From: Roseateles aquatilis
GTDB lineage: Bacteria > Pseudomonadota > Gammaproteobacteria > Burkholderiales > Burkholderiaceae_C
NCBI RefSeq assembly: GCF_002205645.1
Contig: NZ_NIOF01000001.1
Span: 1,116,001 to 1,180,000, forward strand
Reading direction: 5' to 3'
Length of the DNA: 64,000 nucleotides
The notes beneath the pieces are model-generated. The model saw only the letters and a list, made by a program, of their open reading frames with translations, was not told the origin of the DNA and did no database searches. Of the stretch, positions 33,062-42,481 are shown in pieces. Numbering within the stretch: position 1 is the first letter of the stretch; every line of letters begins with the position of its first letter. Made by a program: the position numbers and the translations under genes.

Positions 33062-34522
33062 ATGTGGACATTCGGCAGAAAGTTGGCGGTGGGCTTCGCC
33101 CTGTCCTTCGCCTTGCTGGTGCTGATCGGGGCCCTGTCCTACCGCGGCGTCGAGATCCTGACGCAGAACAGCTACCAGGTCACCCGCACCCATGCGGCGA
33201 TGGGCCACATCACCTCGCTGCTCAGCGCGATGAAGGATGCCGAGACCGGCCAGCGCGGCTACATGCTGACCGGCGACGACACCTACCTCGAACCCTATCG
33301 CACCGCCCTCGCGGACGTGCCCCGCGTGCTGGCGGAGCTGCGTCCGCTGATCCGGGACAACCCCGCGCAGCAGACCCGCCTCAACCAGGCGGCGATCATG
33401 ATCGACAACCTGCTGAACATGCACAAGGACCGCATCGACCTGCGCAAGAACAGCGGCGAGGAGGCCGCGACGCGGCAGGTCCGCATGGGCGAGGGCAAGC
33501 GCCGCATGGATGAGCTGCGCACCGTCATCGCCCAGATGGAGGACGAGGAAGGCGACCTGCTGAAGCTGCGCGCGCAGGAGGTCGAGCAGGCGGCCTCCGG
33601 CGTGCGCAATGCCATCGTGTGGGGCACGGTGGCGGGCGCGCTGCTGGTGCTGGTGGCCGCGCTGACGCTGAGCCGCGCGCTGAGCGGGCAGGTCGGGCTG
33701 GCGGTGCGGCACGTGCAGCGCTCGTCGGCCGAGCTGCAGGCCGCCGCCAACCAGCAGGCGGCCGGCGCGCGCGAGACCGCCACGTCGATGACCGAGATCG
33801 CCACGACCATCTCCGAGCTGCTCGCCACCTCGCGCCAGATCGCCGACAGCGCGCAGCGCGTCGTCGTCTTCGCCGAGCAGACCGCCAGCTTCGCGCGCGG
33901 CGGCGACGGCACGCTGCAGGCGGCGCGCGAGACCATCGCCGCGATGCGGCGCCAGATCGACCTCGTGGTCGACCACATGCTGGACCTGGGCCGCAAGTCG
34001 CAGCAGATCGGCGTGGTGCTGGACCTGGTCAGCGAGCTGGCCGAGCAGACCAACATCCTGGCCATCAACGCCACCATCGAGGCGACCGTGGCCGGCGACG
34101 CGGGCCGGCGCTTCAGCGTGGTGGCCGACGAGATCCGCAAGCTGGCCGACCGCATGACCGCGTCGACCAAGGAGATCCGCGTCCAGATCGACGACATGCG
34201 CGGCGCCGTCAACACCACGGTGATGGCGACGGAGACGGGCTCCAAGGCCGTCGACGCGGGCGCGCGCCAGTTCGACGAGGTGGCCGGCACCTTCGGCCGC
34301 ATCGCCGGCCTGGTGGTGACGACCACCGAGGCGGCGCGCGAGATCGAGCTCTCCACCAAGCAGCAGGCCACCGCCGTCGAGCAGTTGAACGTGGCGCTGT
34401 CCAACACCGCGCAGGCCTCGCGCGAGACCGAGGCCAGCTCCGGCCAGACCTCGCAGACCGCGACCGAGCTGGCGGAAATGTCCCGCGACCTGCTGCGCCT
34501 GGTCCAGGCCCAGCCGGCCTGA
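33062..34522 (+). CDS. Methyl-accepting chemotaxis protein with CHASE3-type sensor
   Basis: 486-residue chemoreceptor. Membrane helix 1 at about 11-30 (FALSFALLVLIGALSYRGV), a roughly 150-residue helical periplasmic domain with the CHASE3 pattern SLLSAMKDAETGQRGYMLTG, membrane helix 2 at about 183-205, then a short linker into the coiled-coil signalling domain. The hairpin tip reads SELAEQTNILAINATIEATV...GRRFSVVADEIRKLADR, so it should bind CheA and CheW. No obvious PAS or Cache domain. GGGAGA precedes the ATG by about 6 nt. The signal sensed is unknown; CHASE3 receptors in Wsp-type systems respond to surface or envelope cues. Confidence 0.92.
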   Translation: MWTFGRKLAVGFALSFALLVLIGALSYRGVEILTQNSYQVTRTHAAMGHITSLLSAMKDAETGQRGYMLTGDDTYLEPYRTALADVPRVLAELRPLIRDNPAQQTRLNQAAIMIDNLLNMHKDRIDLRKNSGEEAATRQVRMGEGKRRMDELRTVIAQMEDEEGDLLKLRAQEVEQAASGVRNAIVWGTVAGALLVLVAALTLSRALSGQVGLAVRHVQRSSAELQAAANQQAAGARETATSMTEIATTISELLATSRQIADSAQRVVVFAEQTASFARGGDGTLQAARETIAAMRRQIDLVVDHMLDLGRKSQQIGVVLDLVSELAEQTNILAINATIEATVAGDAGRRFSVVADEIRKLADRMTASTKEIRVQIDDMRGAVNTTVMATETGSKAVDAGARQFDEVAGTFGRIAGLVVTTTEAAREIELSTKQQATAVEQLNVALSNTAQASRETEASSGQTSQTATELAEMSRDLLRLVQAQPA

Positions 34523-34567
34523 CGGCCCGCGTCGCGCCCACCGCCGCCGAACGCAGGAACGCACGCC

Positions 34568-36637
34568 GTGGCCAAGGACCCCTACCGCTTCTTCCGCGTC
34601 GAGGCGCGCGATCTGCTGCGACAGATGGGCGAGGCCGTGCTCGCCGCGGAACACGCGCCGATGCCGGACCTGCCGGCGCGGCTGCTGAGGCTGGCCCACA
34701 CGCTCAAGGGCGCGGCCAGCGTGGTGCGGCAGCCCGGCATCGCCGCGAAGGCCCATGAGATCGAGGACCTGCTGACTCCGCTGCGGGACGGTGGCGTCAC
34801 CCCCGGCCGTTCCGAACTCGACGCGCTGCTGGCGCTGATCGACGCGGCGACCGGCGCGATCGCGGGATTGGACCCGGGAGCGCCGGCGAGTCCGTCGACG
34901 TCCGCCGTCGGGACCGGACAGACGCCGCGCGCCGCCGCGCCCGCGGGCAACGACGTCCCATCGACCGACGACGGCGCCAACATGCCGCTGCTGGACATCC
35001 CGCAGTTGCTGCCGGAGGAGCTCGACGCGGTGCTGGGCAACATCGCGCAGACGCAGGGCCATCTGGCGCCGGTCGAGCGCGCCGTGGCGCTGGTGCGCGA
35101 GCTGCGATCGACGCTGAACGGCGGACAGGAAGCCCTGGCCGGACCGCTGGCGCGCATCGAGGATCAGCTCGAACGCGCCACTCGCCAGATCGGCCGCGAG
35201 CTGGTCGCGCTGCGCGACAGCGCCGAGCAACTGCGGCTGCTGCCCGCGTCGCTGCTGTTCGCGCCCTTGCAACGCGCGGCCCGCGACGCCGCGCGCTCGC
35301 AGGACAAGCAGGTGCGCTTCAGCGGCGTCGGCGGTGAGGTGAAGCTGGAGGGCGCCGTGCTGAACACGGTGCTGGGCGCGCTGGTGCAGATGGTGCGCAA
35401 CGCCGTCGCGCATGGCATCGAGCGTCCGGCCGATCGCGCCGCCGCCGGCAAGCCGGCGCAAGGCCGCATCGATCTGGGCGTCGAGCGGCGGGGTCGCGAG
35501 GTGCTGTTCAGTTGCACCGACGACGGCGCCGGACTCGACCTCGACGGGGTGCGCCGCACCGCTGTCGCCAAGGGCATCGTCGATGCCGAACGGCTGGACG
35601 ACGAGGCCCTTGTCGCGCGCCTGCTGCGGGGCGGCCTCAGCACCGCGCCGCGCGTGGACGCGCTGGCCGGGCGCGGCGTCGGCATGGACCTGGTCCGCGA
35701 CACGGCGGACCGCCTCGGCGGCCGCCTGACGCTGCGCAGCCGGCGCGGCGAGGGCACCACCGTCGAGCTGCGCGTGCCGCTGCAGCTCGCGGCGCTGCGG
35801 GCGATCCAGGTCCGCGCCGGCGGGCTGTCGGCGTGGATTCCGCTGGAAGCGGTCGAATGCGTGCTGCAACGTCCGGTGCTGAACGGCCAGCACATCGCCG
35901 TCGACGACGAGCTGCTGCCCCACCTGACGCTGACCGACGTGCTGCGGCCCGCGGGTGCCGCCGCGGCACCGGGCGCGCCGCGCTCGGCGCTGATCGTGCG
36001 TGGCGGCGGACAGCGCGCCGCGCTCGGCGTGGACGCGCTGGACGGCGTGTCCAGCGTGGTGCTGCGGCCGCCGCCGTCATTGCTGCCGGCCGCCCCGCTG
36101 ATCGCGGGACTGGCGCTGGACGCGGCGCAGCAACCGGTGCCGGTGCTGTCGCCCGAGGGCCTGGTCGCCGCCGCGCGCGGCGCGCGCCCGCGGCCGGTCG
36201 CCGCGGTGCCGCGCACCGAGACCATCCTGGTCATCGACGACTCGCTCACCACCCGCATGCTGGAGCAGAGCATCCTGGAGGCCGCCGGCTACCGCGTCCA
36301 CATGGCCGCGTCCGCCGAGGACGGCCTGGAGGCGGCGCGCCGCGAGCGTTACGCGCTGATCCTGGTGGACGTGGAGATGCCGGGCATGGACGGCTTCGAA
36401 TTCGTGACCCGCATCCGCCAGGACGACGCGCTGCGGGACATCTCCGCCGTGCTGGTCACCTCGCGCAACGCGCCCGAGGACCTGGCCCGCGGCAAGAGCG
36501 TCGGCGCGGACGGCTACATCGTCAAGGGCGAGTTCGCGCAGAACGAGTTCCTGGCGCAGGTCGCGCGGCTCGTGGCCCGCTCGGTCGGCGGCGCGGGCTC
36601 GGCCGCCGAGGATCGGGCGGAGGGAGCGCCGGCATGA
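34568..36637 (+). CDS. cheA: CheA hybrid histidine kinase with C-terminal receiver
   Basis: 689-residue soluble kinase. Domains in order: Hpt (phosphorylated H44 in LAHTLKGAAS), linker, dimerisation and ATPase (NAVAHGIERPADRAA, DDGAGLDLDGV, GRGVGMDLVRDTADRLGG; about 215-400), CheW-like (about 405-535), and a receiver (TILVIDDSLTTRMLEQ; acceptor Asp in LILVDVEMPGMDG; about 555-675). The CheA-REC fusion is typical of WspE. Starts at GTG 34568 with GCAGGA upstream; ends in an ATGA overlap with cheB. It would phosphorylate CheB, its own receiver and the downstream receiver proteins. Confidence 0.93.
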   Translation: MAKDPYRFFRVEARDLLRQMGEAVLAAEHAPMPDLPARLLRLAHTLKGAASVVRQPGIAAKAHEIEDLLTPLRDGGVTPGRSELDALLALIDAATGAIAGLDPGAPASPSTSAVGTGQTPRAAAPAGNDVPSTDDGANMPLLDIPQLLPEELDAVLGNIAQTQGHLAPVERAVALVRELRSTLNGGQEALAGPLARIEDQLERATRQIGRELVALRDSAEQLRLLPASLLFAPLQRAARDAARSQDKQVRFSGVGGEVKLEGAVLNTVLGALVQMVRNAVAHGIERPADRAAAGKPAQGRIDLGVERRGREVLFSCTDDGAGLDLDGVRRTAVAKGIVDAERLDDEALVARLLRGGLSTAPRVDALAGRGVGMDLVRDTADRLGGRLTLRSRRGEGTTVELRVPLQLAALRAIQVRAGGLSAWIPLEAVECVLQRPVLNGQHIAVDDELLPHLTLTDVLRPAGAAAAPGAPRSALIVRGGGQRAALGVDALDGVSSVVLRPPPSLLPAAPLIAGLALDAAQQPVPVLSPEGLVAAARGARPRPVAAVPRTETILVIDDSLTTRMLEQSILEAAGYRVHMAASAEDGLEAARRERYALILVDVEMPGMDGFEFVTRIRQDDALRDISAVLVTSRNAPEDLARGKSVGADGYIVKGEFAQNEFLAQVARLVARSVGGAGSAAEDRAEGAPA

Positions 36638-37788
36638 GTCCAGGCATGGGCATGGGAGCGGGCATCGGCGGCCTGGGCGGCGCGTCCGACACGGGCGGCG
36701 ACGGACTCGGGCCCGCCGATCCGAGGGCCGGCAAGCCACTGCGGGTGCTCGTCGTCGAGGACTCGATCACGGTGATGGCGCACATCCGCGAGGTGCTGTC
36801 CGCGCAGGCCGACATCGAGATCGTCGGCGAAGCCCACGACGGCGTCCAGGCCGTGGCGCTGTGCCAGCGGCTGCGGCCGGACGTCGTGTCGATGGACATG
36901 ATGCTGCCCGTCATGGACGGCCAGGCCGCGACCGAGGCCATCATGGCCCACTGCCCGACGCCGATCCTGATCGTGTCCTCGTCGACCAACCGCGGCGAGC
37001 TGCTGCGCACCTATGAGGCGCTGGCCGCCGGCGCCGTCGAGGTGCTGGAGAAACCCAGCGGCACCCAGCCCGAGGGCGAGTGGGAGCGCCGCTACCTCAC
37101 GCTGCTGCGGCTGGTGGCGCGCATCCGCGTGATCACGCATGTGCGCGCCCGCATGCCCGGCCGGCCGTCGGTGCCCGCCGCGACGCCCGTGCCGCCGGCG
37201 CGGCGCACGCTGCTGGCGTTGGGCGCGTCCACCGGCGGGCCGGGCGCGCTGATGAAGATCCTGCAGTCGCTGCCGCCGCCGGCGCCGCTGCCGGTGCTCA
37301 TCGTGATGCACATCAATGCGGTCTTCAGCCGCGGCTTCGCCGAATGGCTGGACGCGCAGACGCCGCACCGCGTGCGCTACGCCCAGGGCGGCGAGGCGCT
37401 GCGCGAGCTCGCCGGCCAGGTGATCCTCGCGCCGCCGGATTCGCACCTGGTGCTGCGTGCCGGACAACTGCAGCTCAGCCACGCGCCGCCGCGCCACTCC
37501 TGCCGGCCGTCGGTGGACGTGCTGTTCGAGTCATTGGCCGCCGAGCTCGGCGCCGGCGTCGCCGCGGCGCTGTTGACCGGCATGGGCCGCGACGGCGCGC
37601 AGGGATTGCTGGCGATCCGGCGCGCGGGCGGCGCGACGCTGGCCCAGGACGAGGCCAGCTCCATGGTCTACGGCATGCCGCGCGAGGCCGCCCAGTTGGG
37701 CGCCGCCGACCGCGTCCTGCCGCTGAACGACATCGGCCCCGCCCTCATGGGCCTGAGCGGTACGGCCTGGGGAGGGGCCCGAACATGA
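36634..37788 (+). CDS. cheB: CheB receptor methylesterase response regulator
   Basis: 384 residues. Gly-rich N-terminal 35 residues, a receiver (VLVVEDSITVMAHIREVL; acceptor Asp in SMDMMLPVMDG) and a methylesterase domain with the triad visible: Ser in ALGASTGGPGALM, His in VLIVMHINAVFSRGFA, Asp in LLTGMGRDGAQG. Removes methyl groups added by CheR, giving adaptation. Overlaps cheA and the next gene by ATGA, so stoichiometry is probably set by translational coupling. Confidence 0.93.
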   Translation: MSPGMGMGAGIGGLGGASDTGGDGLGPADPRAGKPLRVLVVEDSITVMAHIREVLSAQADIEIVGEAHDGVQAVALCQRLRPDVVSMDMMLPVMDGQAATEAIMAHCPTPILIVSSSTNRGELLRTYEALAAGAVEVLEKPSGTQPEGEWERRYLTLLRLVARIRVITHVRARMPGRPSVPAATPVPPARRTLLALGASTGGPGALMKILQSLPPPAPLPVLIVMHINAVFSRGFAEWLDAQTPHRVRYAQGGEALRELAGQVILAPPDSHLVLRAGQLQLSHAPPRHSCRPSVDVLFESLAAELGAGVAAALLTGMGRDGAQGLLAIRRAGGATLAQDEASSMVYGMPREAAQLGAADRVLPLNDIGPALMGLSGTAWGGART

Positions 37789-40760
37789 ATGCAAGAACCT
37801 TCATCGTCGAGGATAGTCTGACGGTGCGCATGGACCTGCGCGAAGCGTTGGACGACGCCGGCTTCGACTGCATCGAATGCGCGACGCTGGCGCAGGCCCG
37901 CGCGGCGCTCGCGCAGGGCACGCCGTCGCTGGTACTGCTGGACAACCTGCTGCCGGACGGCGACGGCGCCGCCTGGCTGGCCGAGTTGCGCGCCGCGCCC
38001 GGAGGCGCCGAGTGCGTGGTGCTGATCCTGTCGAGCGCGTCGCAGGCCAGCGACCGGCTGCGCGGCCTCGCGCACGGCGCCGACGAGTACGTCGGCAAGC
38101 CCTACGACCGGCTCTACGTCGTCGACCGTTCGCGCGAGCTGGTGCGCCAGCGCCAGGCGCGCCTGTCGACCGCCTGGCCGCAGCAGGCCAGCGTGCTGCT
38201 GATCGACGACAGCGAGACCTTCCGCGAAGCGCTGCGCGATGCGCTCGAACCCAGCGGCTATCTGATCCACACCGCCACGCACGGCGAGGACGGCCTGCGG
38301 CAAGCCGCCGCGCTGCGGCCCAACGCGGTGATCGTCGACCAGCACATGCCGGGCCTCGATGGGGCGGCCGTGATCCGCCGCCTGCGCCTGGACCCGGCGC
38401 TGCGCCACACGCCCTGCCTGCTGCTGACCGCCGACGAGGGCCCGGAAGCCGAGCTGAGCGCGCTGGAGGCCGGCGCCGACGCCTTCGCGCGCAAGCAGGA
38501 CGACGTGGACCTGATCCTGGCCCGGGTCGCGGCGATGCTGCGCAGCGCCAAGGCCAGCCTGCCGGAGCACGGCGCCAGCCTGCTCGGCCCGAAGCGGCTG
38601 CTGCTGGTCGACGACAGCGCCAACGTGCTGGCCGAACTCGGCGCCACGCTGCGCGACGACGGCTACGACGTCATCGCCGCCAGCCATGGCGAGCAGGCGC
38701 TGGAGCTGCTGGCGGTGCAGGCCGTCGACGCCATCCTGCTGGACGTGCAGATGCCCGGCATCGGCGGGCTCGAAACCTGCCGCCGCATCAAGGCGGCGCC
38801 AGCGCTGCGCGACATCCCGGTGCTGCTGCTGACGGCCTTCGACGGCCGCGAGGCGATGCTCGCCGGGCTGGAGACCGGCGCCGACGACTACATCGTCAAG
38901 GCCAACGGCGAGGTCGAGCTGCTCAAGGCCCGGCTGCGCGCGCAACTGCGCCGCAAGCAGTTCGAGGACGAGGCCCGGCGCATGCACGCCGAGCTGCACA
39001 ACAGCGCCATGGAGGCCGCCGAGGCGCGCGCCGCCCGCGACCTGGCGGACAGCCGCGCCGAGCTGCTGGCCGCGCTGCAGCAGCGCAACGACGCGCTGGA
39101 GCAGCTCAACGCGGAGCTGAGCCGCGCCAGCAGCGCCAAGACCGCGTTCCTGTCGACGATGTCGCATGAGCTGCGCACGCCGCTGAACGCGGTGATCGGC
39201 TTCGCGCAGCTGATGCGCGACGGCGCCGCCGGCCCGGTCAGCGAGCGCCAGTCCGAGTTCTGCAACCACATCCACAACGCGGGGCAGCACTTGCTCTCGC
39301 TGGTCAACGACCTGCTGGACATGGCCAAGATCGAGGCCGGCCGCGTCGACCTGGACATCGAGCCGGTGGACCTGGACGAACTGCTGCGCGACGCGCTGGC
39401 GATCGTGCAGGAGCGCGCCCGGCTCGGCGACATCGAGATGACGTTCTTCGGCGTCGGCGGCGGCCAGCGCCTGTGCGTGGACCGGCGCCGGCTGCGGCAG
39501 ATCATCTACAACCTGCTGTCCAACGCCGCGAAGTTCACGCCCAAGGGCGGCAACATCCGGCTGGAGGCGCGGCGCGTGCCGCGGGCCCGGGCCCGCGAGG
39601 CGCTGCCCGGCTTCGCGACCGGGCGGCGGTCCGACCTGCCCGAGAGCGAGTACGACGAATTCGTCCAGATCAGCATCACCGACAGCGGCATCGGCATTCC
39701 GGGCGAGAGCCTGGAGCGGCTGTTCCAGCCCTTCAACCAGATCAAGAACGTGCTGACGCACAAGGTCGAAGGCACCGGCCTGGGCCTGGCGACGGTGGCG
39801 CGGCTGGTGCAGTTGCACGGCGGCGCGGTGGCGGTGAGCAGCCAGCCGGACACGGGCAGCTGCTTCACCTGCTGGCTGCCCTGGCGCGAGCCGGTGATGC
39901 CCGACGTCGTCCTGCCGGACGAGCAGGGCGAGCGGCCGCTGGCCCTGGTCATCGAGCACAACCCGCAGGCGGCGGCGCTGATGCAGTCGCAGCTCAAGTC
40001 GGCGGGCTTTCGCGTCCGGCATGTCGGCTCGTCCGAGGAAGCGCTGCGGCTGGCCCACCAACTGCGGCCCGACCTGATCACGCTGGAGGTCAACCTCCCC
40101 GGCCTGGACGGCTGGGAGCTGCTGTCGCGCCTGAAGAACCTGCCGGGCTGGGCGCACATCCCGGTGGTGGTGGTGTCGGTGGACGCGGGGCAGGAGGTGG
40201 CGCTGTCGCTGGGCGCGTCGGCGGTGCTGCACAAGCCGGTCAGCCGGCAGGCGCTGACGCAGGAGCTGGAGATGCTCGGCTTCAAGCCGACGGCGACGCG
40301 CAAGTTCCTGGTGCTGGCGATCAGCGAGGCGCCGGGCGAGCTGCAGTCGCTCAGCGCGCACCTGTCGCAGCCGGGGTTCTCCGTGCTGCGCGCGACCGGC
40401 GGCAAGGAGGGCATCGAGCTGGCGCGGCGCCATGTGCCCGACCTGATCGTGCTGGACCTGCTGATGGCGGAGGTCGACGGCATCGGCGTCGTCGAGGCGC
40501 TGCAGCGTGATCCGCTGACGGCGGCGATCCCGGTGATCGTCGTGGCCGCGTCGCAGCTCAGCGTGCGCGACCGCGAGCTGCTCAACCGGCATGTGCAACG
40601 CGCCACGGCCCGGCAGGCCGCCGATGCCGCGGCCGGCCCGGCGCCGGTGCTACCCTCGGGCGAGCGCGCCGCGTCCGGTCCGCAGGGGCACTTCATGGAC
40701 GAGGTCAAGCGCGCGATCAGCCGCACCAGCTGGGGCGATCTCGATCCCCTCGACGATTGA
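37785..40760 (+). CDS. Cytoplasmic hybrid histidine kinase with five receiver domains
   Basis: 991 residues, no membrane segment. Order: REC1 (4-120), REC2 (132-250), REC3 (265-385), coiled coil (390-455), HisKA with H about 462 in MSHELRTPLNAVIGFA, HATPase (N-box NLLSNAAKFTPKGG near 575, G-box GTGLGLATVARL near 663), REC4 (719-830), REC5 (840-955). REC1-3 keep the acceptor Asp (LLDNLLPDGDG, IVDQHMPGLDG, LLDVQMPGIGG). REC4 has Glu in its place (ITLEVNLPGLDG); REC5 keeps Asp but lacks the usual acidic pair. As part of the che cluster (ATGA with cheB) it is the likely phosphorelay output or integrator. Confidence 0.9.
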   Translation: MNARTFIVEDSLTVRMDLREALDDAGFDCIECATLAQARAALAQGTPSLVLLDNLLPDGDGAAWLAELRAAPGGAECVVLILSSASQASDRLRGLAHGADEYVGKPYDRLYVVDRSRELVRQRQARLSTAWPQQASVLLIDDSETFREALRDALEPSGYLIHTATHGEDGLRQAAALRPNAVIVDQHMPGLDGAAVIRRLRLDPALRHTPCLLLTADEGPEAELSALEAGADAFARKQDDVDLILARVAAMLRSAKASLPEHGASLLGPKRLLLVDDSANVLAELGATLRDDGYDVIAASHGEQALELLAVQAVDAILLDVQMPGIGGLETCRRIKAAPALRDIPVLLLTAFDGREAMLAGLETGADDYIVKANGEVELLKARLRAQLRRKQFEDEARRMHAELHNSAMEAAEARAARDLADSRAELLAALQQRNDALEQLNAELSRASSAKTAFLSTMSHELRTPLNAVIGFAQLMRDGAAGPVSERQSEFCNHIHNAGQHLLSLVNDLLDMAKIEAGRVDLDIEPVDLDELLRDALAIVQERARLGDIEMTFFGVGGGQRLCVDRRRLRQIIYNLLSNAAKFTPKGGNIRLEARRVPRARAREALPGFATGRRSDLPESEYDEFVQISITDSGIGIPGESLERLFQPFNQIKNVLTHKVEGTGLGLATVARLVQLHGGAVAVSSQPDTGSCFTCWLPWREPVMPDVVLPDEQGERPLALVIEHNPQAAALMQSQLKSAGFRVRHVGSSEEALRLAHQLRPDLITLEVNLPGLDGWELLSRLKNLPGWAHIPVVVVSVDAGQEVALSLGASAVLHKPVSRQALTQELEMLGFKPTATRKFLVLAISEAPGELQSLSAHLSQPGFSVLRATGGKEGIELARRHVPDLIVLDLLMAEVDGIGVVEALQRDPLTAAIPVIVVAASQLSVRDRELLNRHVQRATARQAADAAAGPAPVLPSGERAASGPQGHFMDEVKRAISRTSWGDLDPLDD

Positions 40761-41542
40761 TGCCTGACACCGGGAGCCCGATGCCACCGATCCTTGCGAA
40801 CGCCCCCCTGTTGACCGTGGTCCTGGTCGAGGACTCGCTGACCATTCGTCGCCAACTGCTGCACCGGCTGGACGCGGTCCCCGGGCTGGCCGTCGTCGGC
40901 GAGGCCGGCGACGAGGCCACCGCGATCGCGCTGGTCGCGCACCTGCGGCCCGACGCGGTGCTGCTGGATCTGTCGCTGGCGCAGGGCGGCTCCGGTCTCG
41001 CGGTGCTCAGGACGCTGCGCCGGCAGGGGTATGCGGGTCAGGTGCACGTGCTCTCGCACCAGACCGAGGCCTACCGGCCGGCGGTCCTCGCGGCCGGCGC
41101 GAACGGCTTCTTCGACAAGGCCGAGGAGCTGGACGACATGCTGCGCCAGCTCACCGGCGCCGAGTTGCCCGCGCCCGCGCCGCTCGATCCGCTCGCGCTG
41201 CGGGAGCGGCTGGCCCAGACGGTGAGGTTGGCGCTGCGGGACGGCTCGGAGGTGATCGTCCATGCCGTCGTCGGCCCGCCCGCGGAGTTGGCCGCGCTGG
41301 CGGCGCAGTTGGCGGTGGTGCTCGAACCGGGCGACCTGATCGGCTGGACCGGCTCGCCCGAGAACGGCTGCCTGTGCGTGGTGCTGGTCGATCCCGACGA
41401 GGCCCTGCCGCTGCGCGAGCGCCTGGACGCGCTGGCCCCCGGCTCCCGCCGAGGTCGCGCGTTGCTGCCCGACGATGCGTTGTCCGCGGGCGGCCTGATC
41501 GCGCTGGCCGAACTGCGTGCGTTGGGGCTCGCGTCCGCGTGA
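40760..41542 (+). CDS. Response regulator with degenerate GGDEF-like output domain
   Basis: 260 residues. Receiver at about 15-130 (TVVLVEDSLTIRRQLLHRL; acceptor Asp in AVLLDLSLAQGGSG). The C-terminal half reads like a shortened GGDEF domain: LEPGDLIGWTGSPENGCLCVVL aligns in register with the LxPxDLVARLGGDEFAVLL core, GSPEN replacing GGDEF, followed by a ...LRERLDAL... helix. If so it cannot make cyclic di-GMP. ATG 40760 overlaps the kinase stop (TGATG); ATG 40781 with GGGAG upstream is an alternative. It occupies the place of WspR in Wsp operons. The 41543-41727 gap shows no clear terminator. Confidence 0.75.
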   Translation: MPDTGSPMPPILANAPLLTVVLVEDSLTIRRQLLHRLDAVPGLAVVGEAGDEATAIALVAHLRPDAVLLDLSLAQGGSGLAVLRTLRRQGYAGQVHVLSHQTEAYRPAVLAAGANGFFDKAEELDDMLRQLTGAELPAPAPLDPLALRERLAQTVRLALRDGSEVIVHAVVGPPAELAALAAQLAVVLEPGDLIGWTGSPENGCLCVVLVDPDEALPLRERLDALAPGSRRGRALLPDDALSAGGLIALAELRALGLASA

Positions 41543-41727
41543 CATTCGCGTGTCGCGTCGACTGATCCGATCGAGCCTGCAACGACAGGCTGTTCGTTCA
41601 AAAACCTCGCCGAACGGGCGCCGATCTGCGCCGAACAGGCAAAAAAGCGTGTCTGCGGCACCACCCGCGCAGATCTGGCACTTGAGTTGCCCCTGACGAC
41701 TGGATTACCCTTTGTCGCTGGAGGTCA

Positions 41728-42294
41728 ATGACCGTGGACGTTCTGCAATTGGACATCTCGGGCCGACCGCAGGCCTGGATCTCGACGAAGGAAGCAGCGG
41801 TGCTGTACGCCAGCGACGCTGTCGCATGGACGTTGGGCGAGCCGTGCCATGTGCTGCGCGGGGGCTATCAACGGTTGACGGGGCTGCAATCGCTGATCTC
41901 GCTGCATCCCATCATCGCGGTGCGCGGCGCCATTCCGACACGCGCGTGGCGGCAGGCACCGGCGCTATCCAACTTCAAGCTGTTCGCGCGTGACCGCTAT
42001 GTCTGCGCCTACTGCGGGCATCGCGTCCACATGGAGTTGCTGACGCGGGAGCACATCCAGCCGGTGTCGCGCCGCGGGGTGGACTCGTGGATGAACTGCA
42101 TCACCGCCTGCCGCGCCTGCAACGGCCGCAAGGGCAACCGCACGCCGGAAGAGGCCAACATGGCGCTGCTTTACCTGCCCTACGTGCCCAGCCTGCACGA
42201 GGACATGATCCTGCGCGGCCGGCGCATCCTGGCGGATCAGATGGAGTTCCTCCTGGCCAGCGTGCCCAAGTCGTCGCGCCTGTACGAGTCGTAG
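41728..42294 (+). CDS. HNH endonuclease family protein
   Basis: 188 residues. The HNH nuclease core with four zinc-type cysteines is clear: YVCAYCGHRVHMELLTREHI, then WMNCITACRACNGRKGNRTPEEA. The N-terminal 80 residues are a family-specific region. Solitary HNH proteins of this type are common in proteobacterial chromosomes outside phages and their role is unclear; DNA cleavage is the family expectation. GGAGGT lies 2 nt before the ATG, unusually close. No phage or restriction genes are adjacent. Confidence 0.85.
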   Translation: MTVDVLQLDISGRPQAWISTKEAAVLYASDAVAWTLGEPCHVLRGGYQRLTGLQSLISLHPIIAVRGAIPTRAWRQAPALSNFKLFARDRYVCAYCGHRVHMELLTREHIQPVSRRGVDSWMNCITACRACNGRKGNRTPEEANMALLYLPYVPSLHEDMILRGRRILADQMEFLLASVPKSSRLYES

Positions 42295-42481
42295 GCGGAA
42301 TCCGCGCCGCCGGCAGTGACGCTGCCGGTGGCCGCGGGACGACGTCGACGACTCCTGTACATTGCCGCCATGGGCCTTTCGCGCCGTCTGTCGGCGGGCG
42401 ACGCGGTCGGTAAAGAGTTGTTGCGCAGTCAACGGCACGCATTGCGAACTCGTTGGGCTGCCTATCGATGTGGAGACTGAA

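Noticed and set aside
37668-40598. A 976-codon open frame antisense to the hybrid kinase gene, and similar long frames opposite fadB (24632-27091), cyoB (46786-49179) and the FUSC gene (52401-55592)
   Set aside because: They mirror the codon pattern of the real high-GC genes, show His/Arg/Gln-rich low-complexity translation with no domains, and have no ribosome binding sites.
41728-42294. HNH gene as part of a prophage or restriction system
   Set aside because: No phage, methylase or mobile-element genes are adjacent; it stands alone among housekeeping genes.
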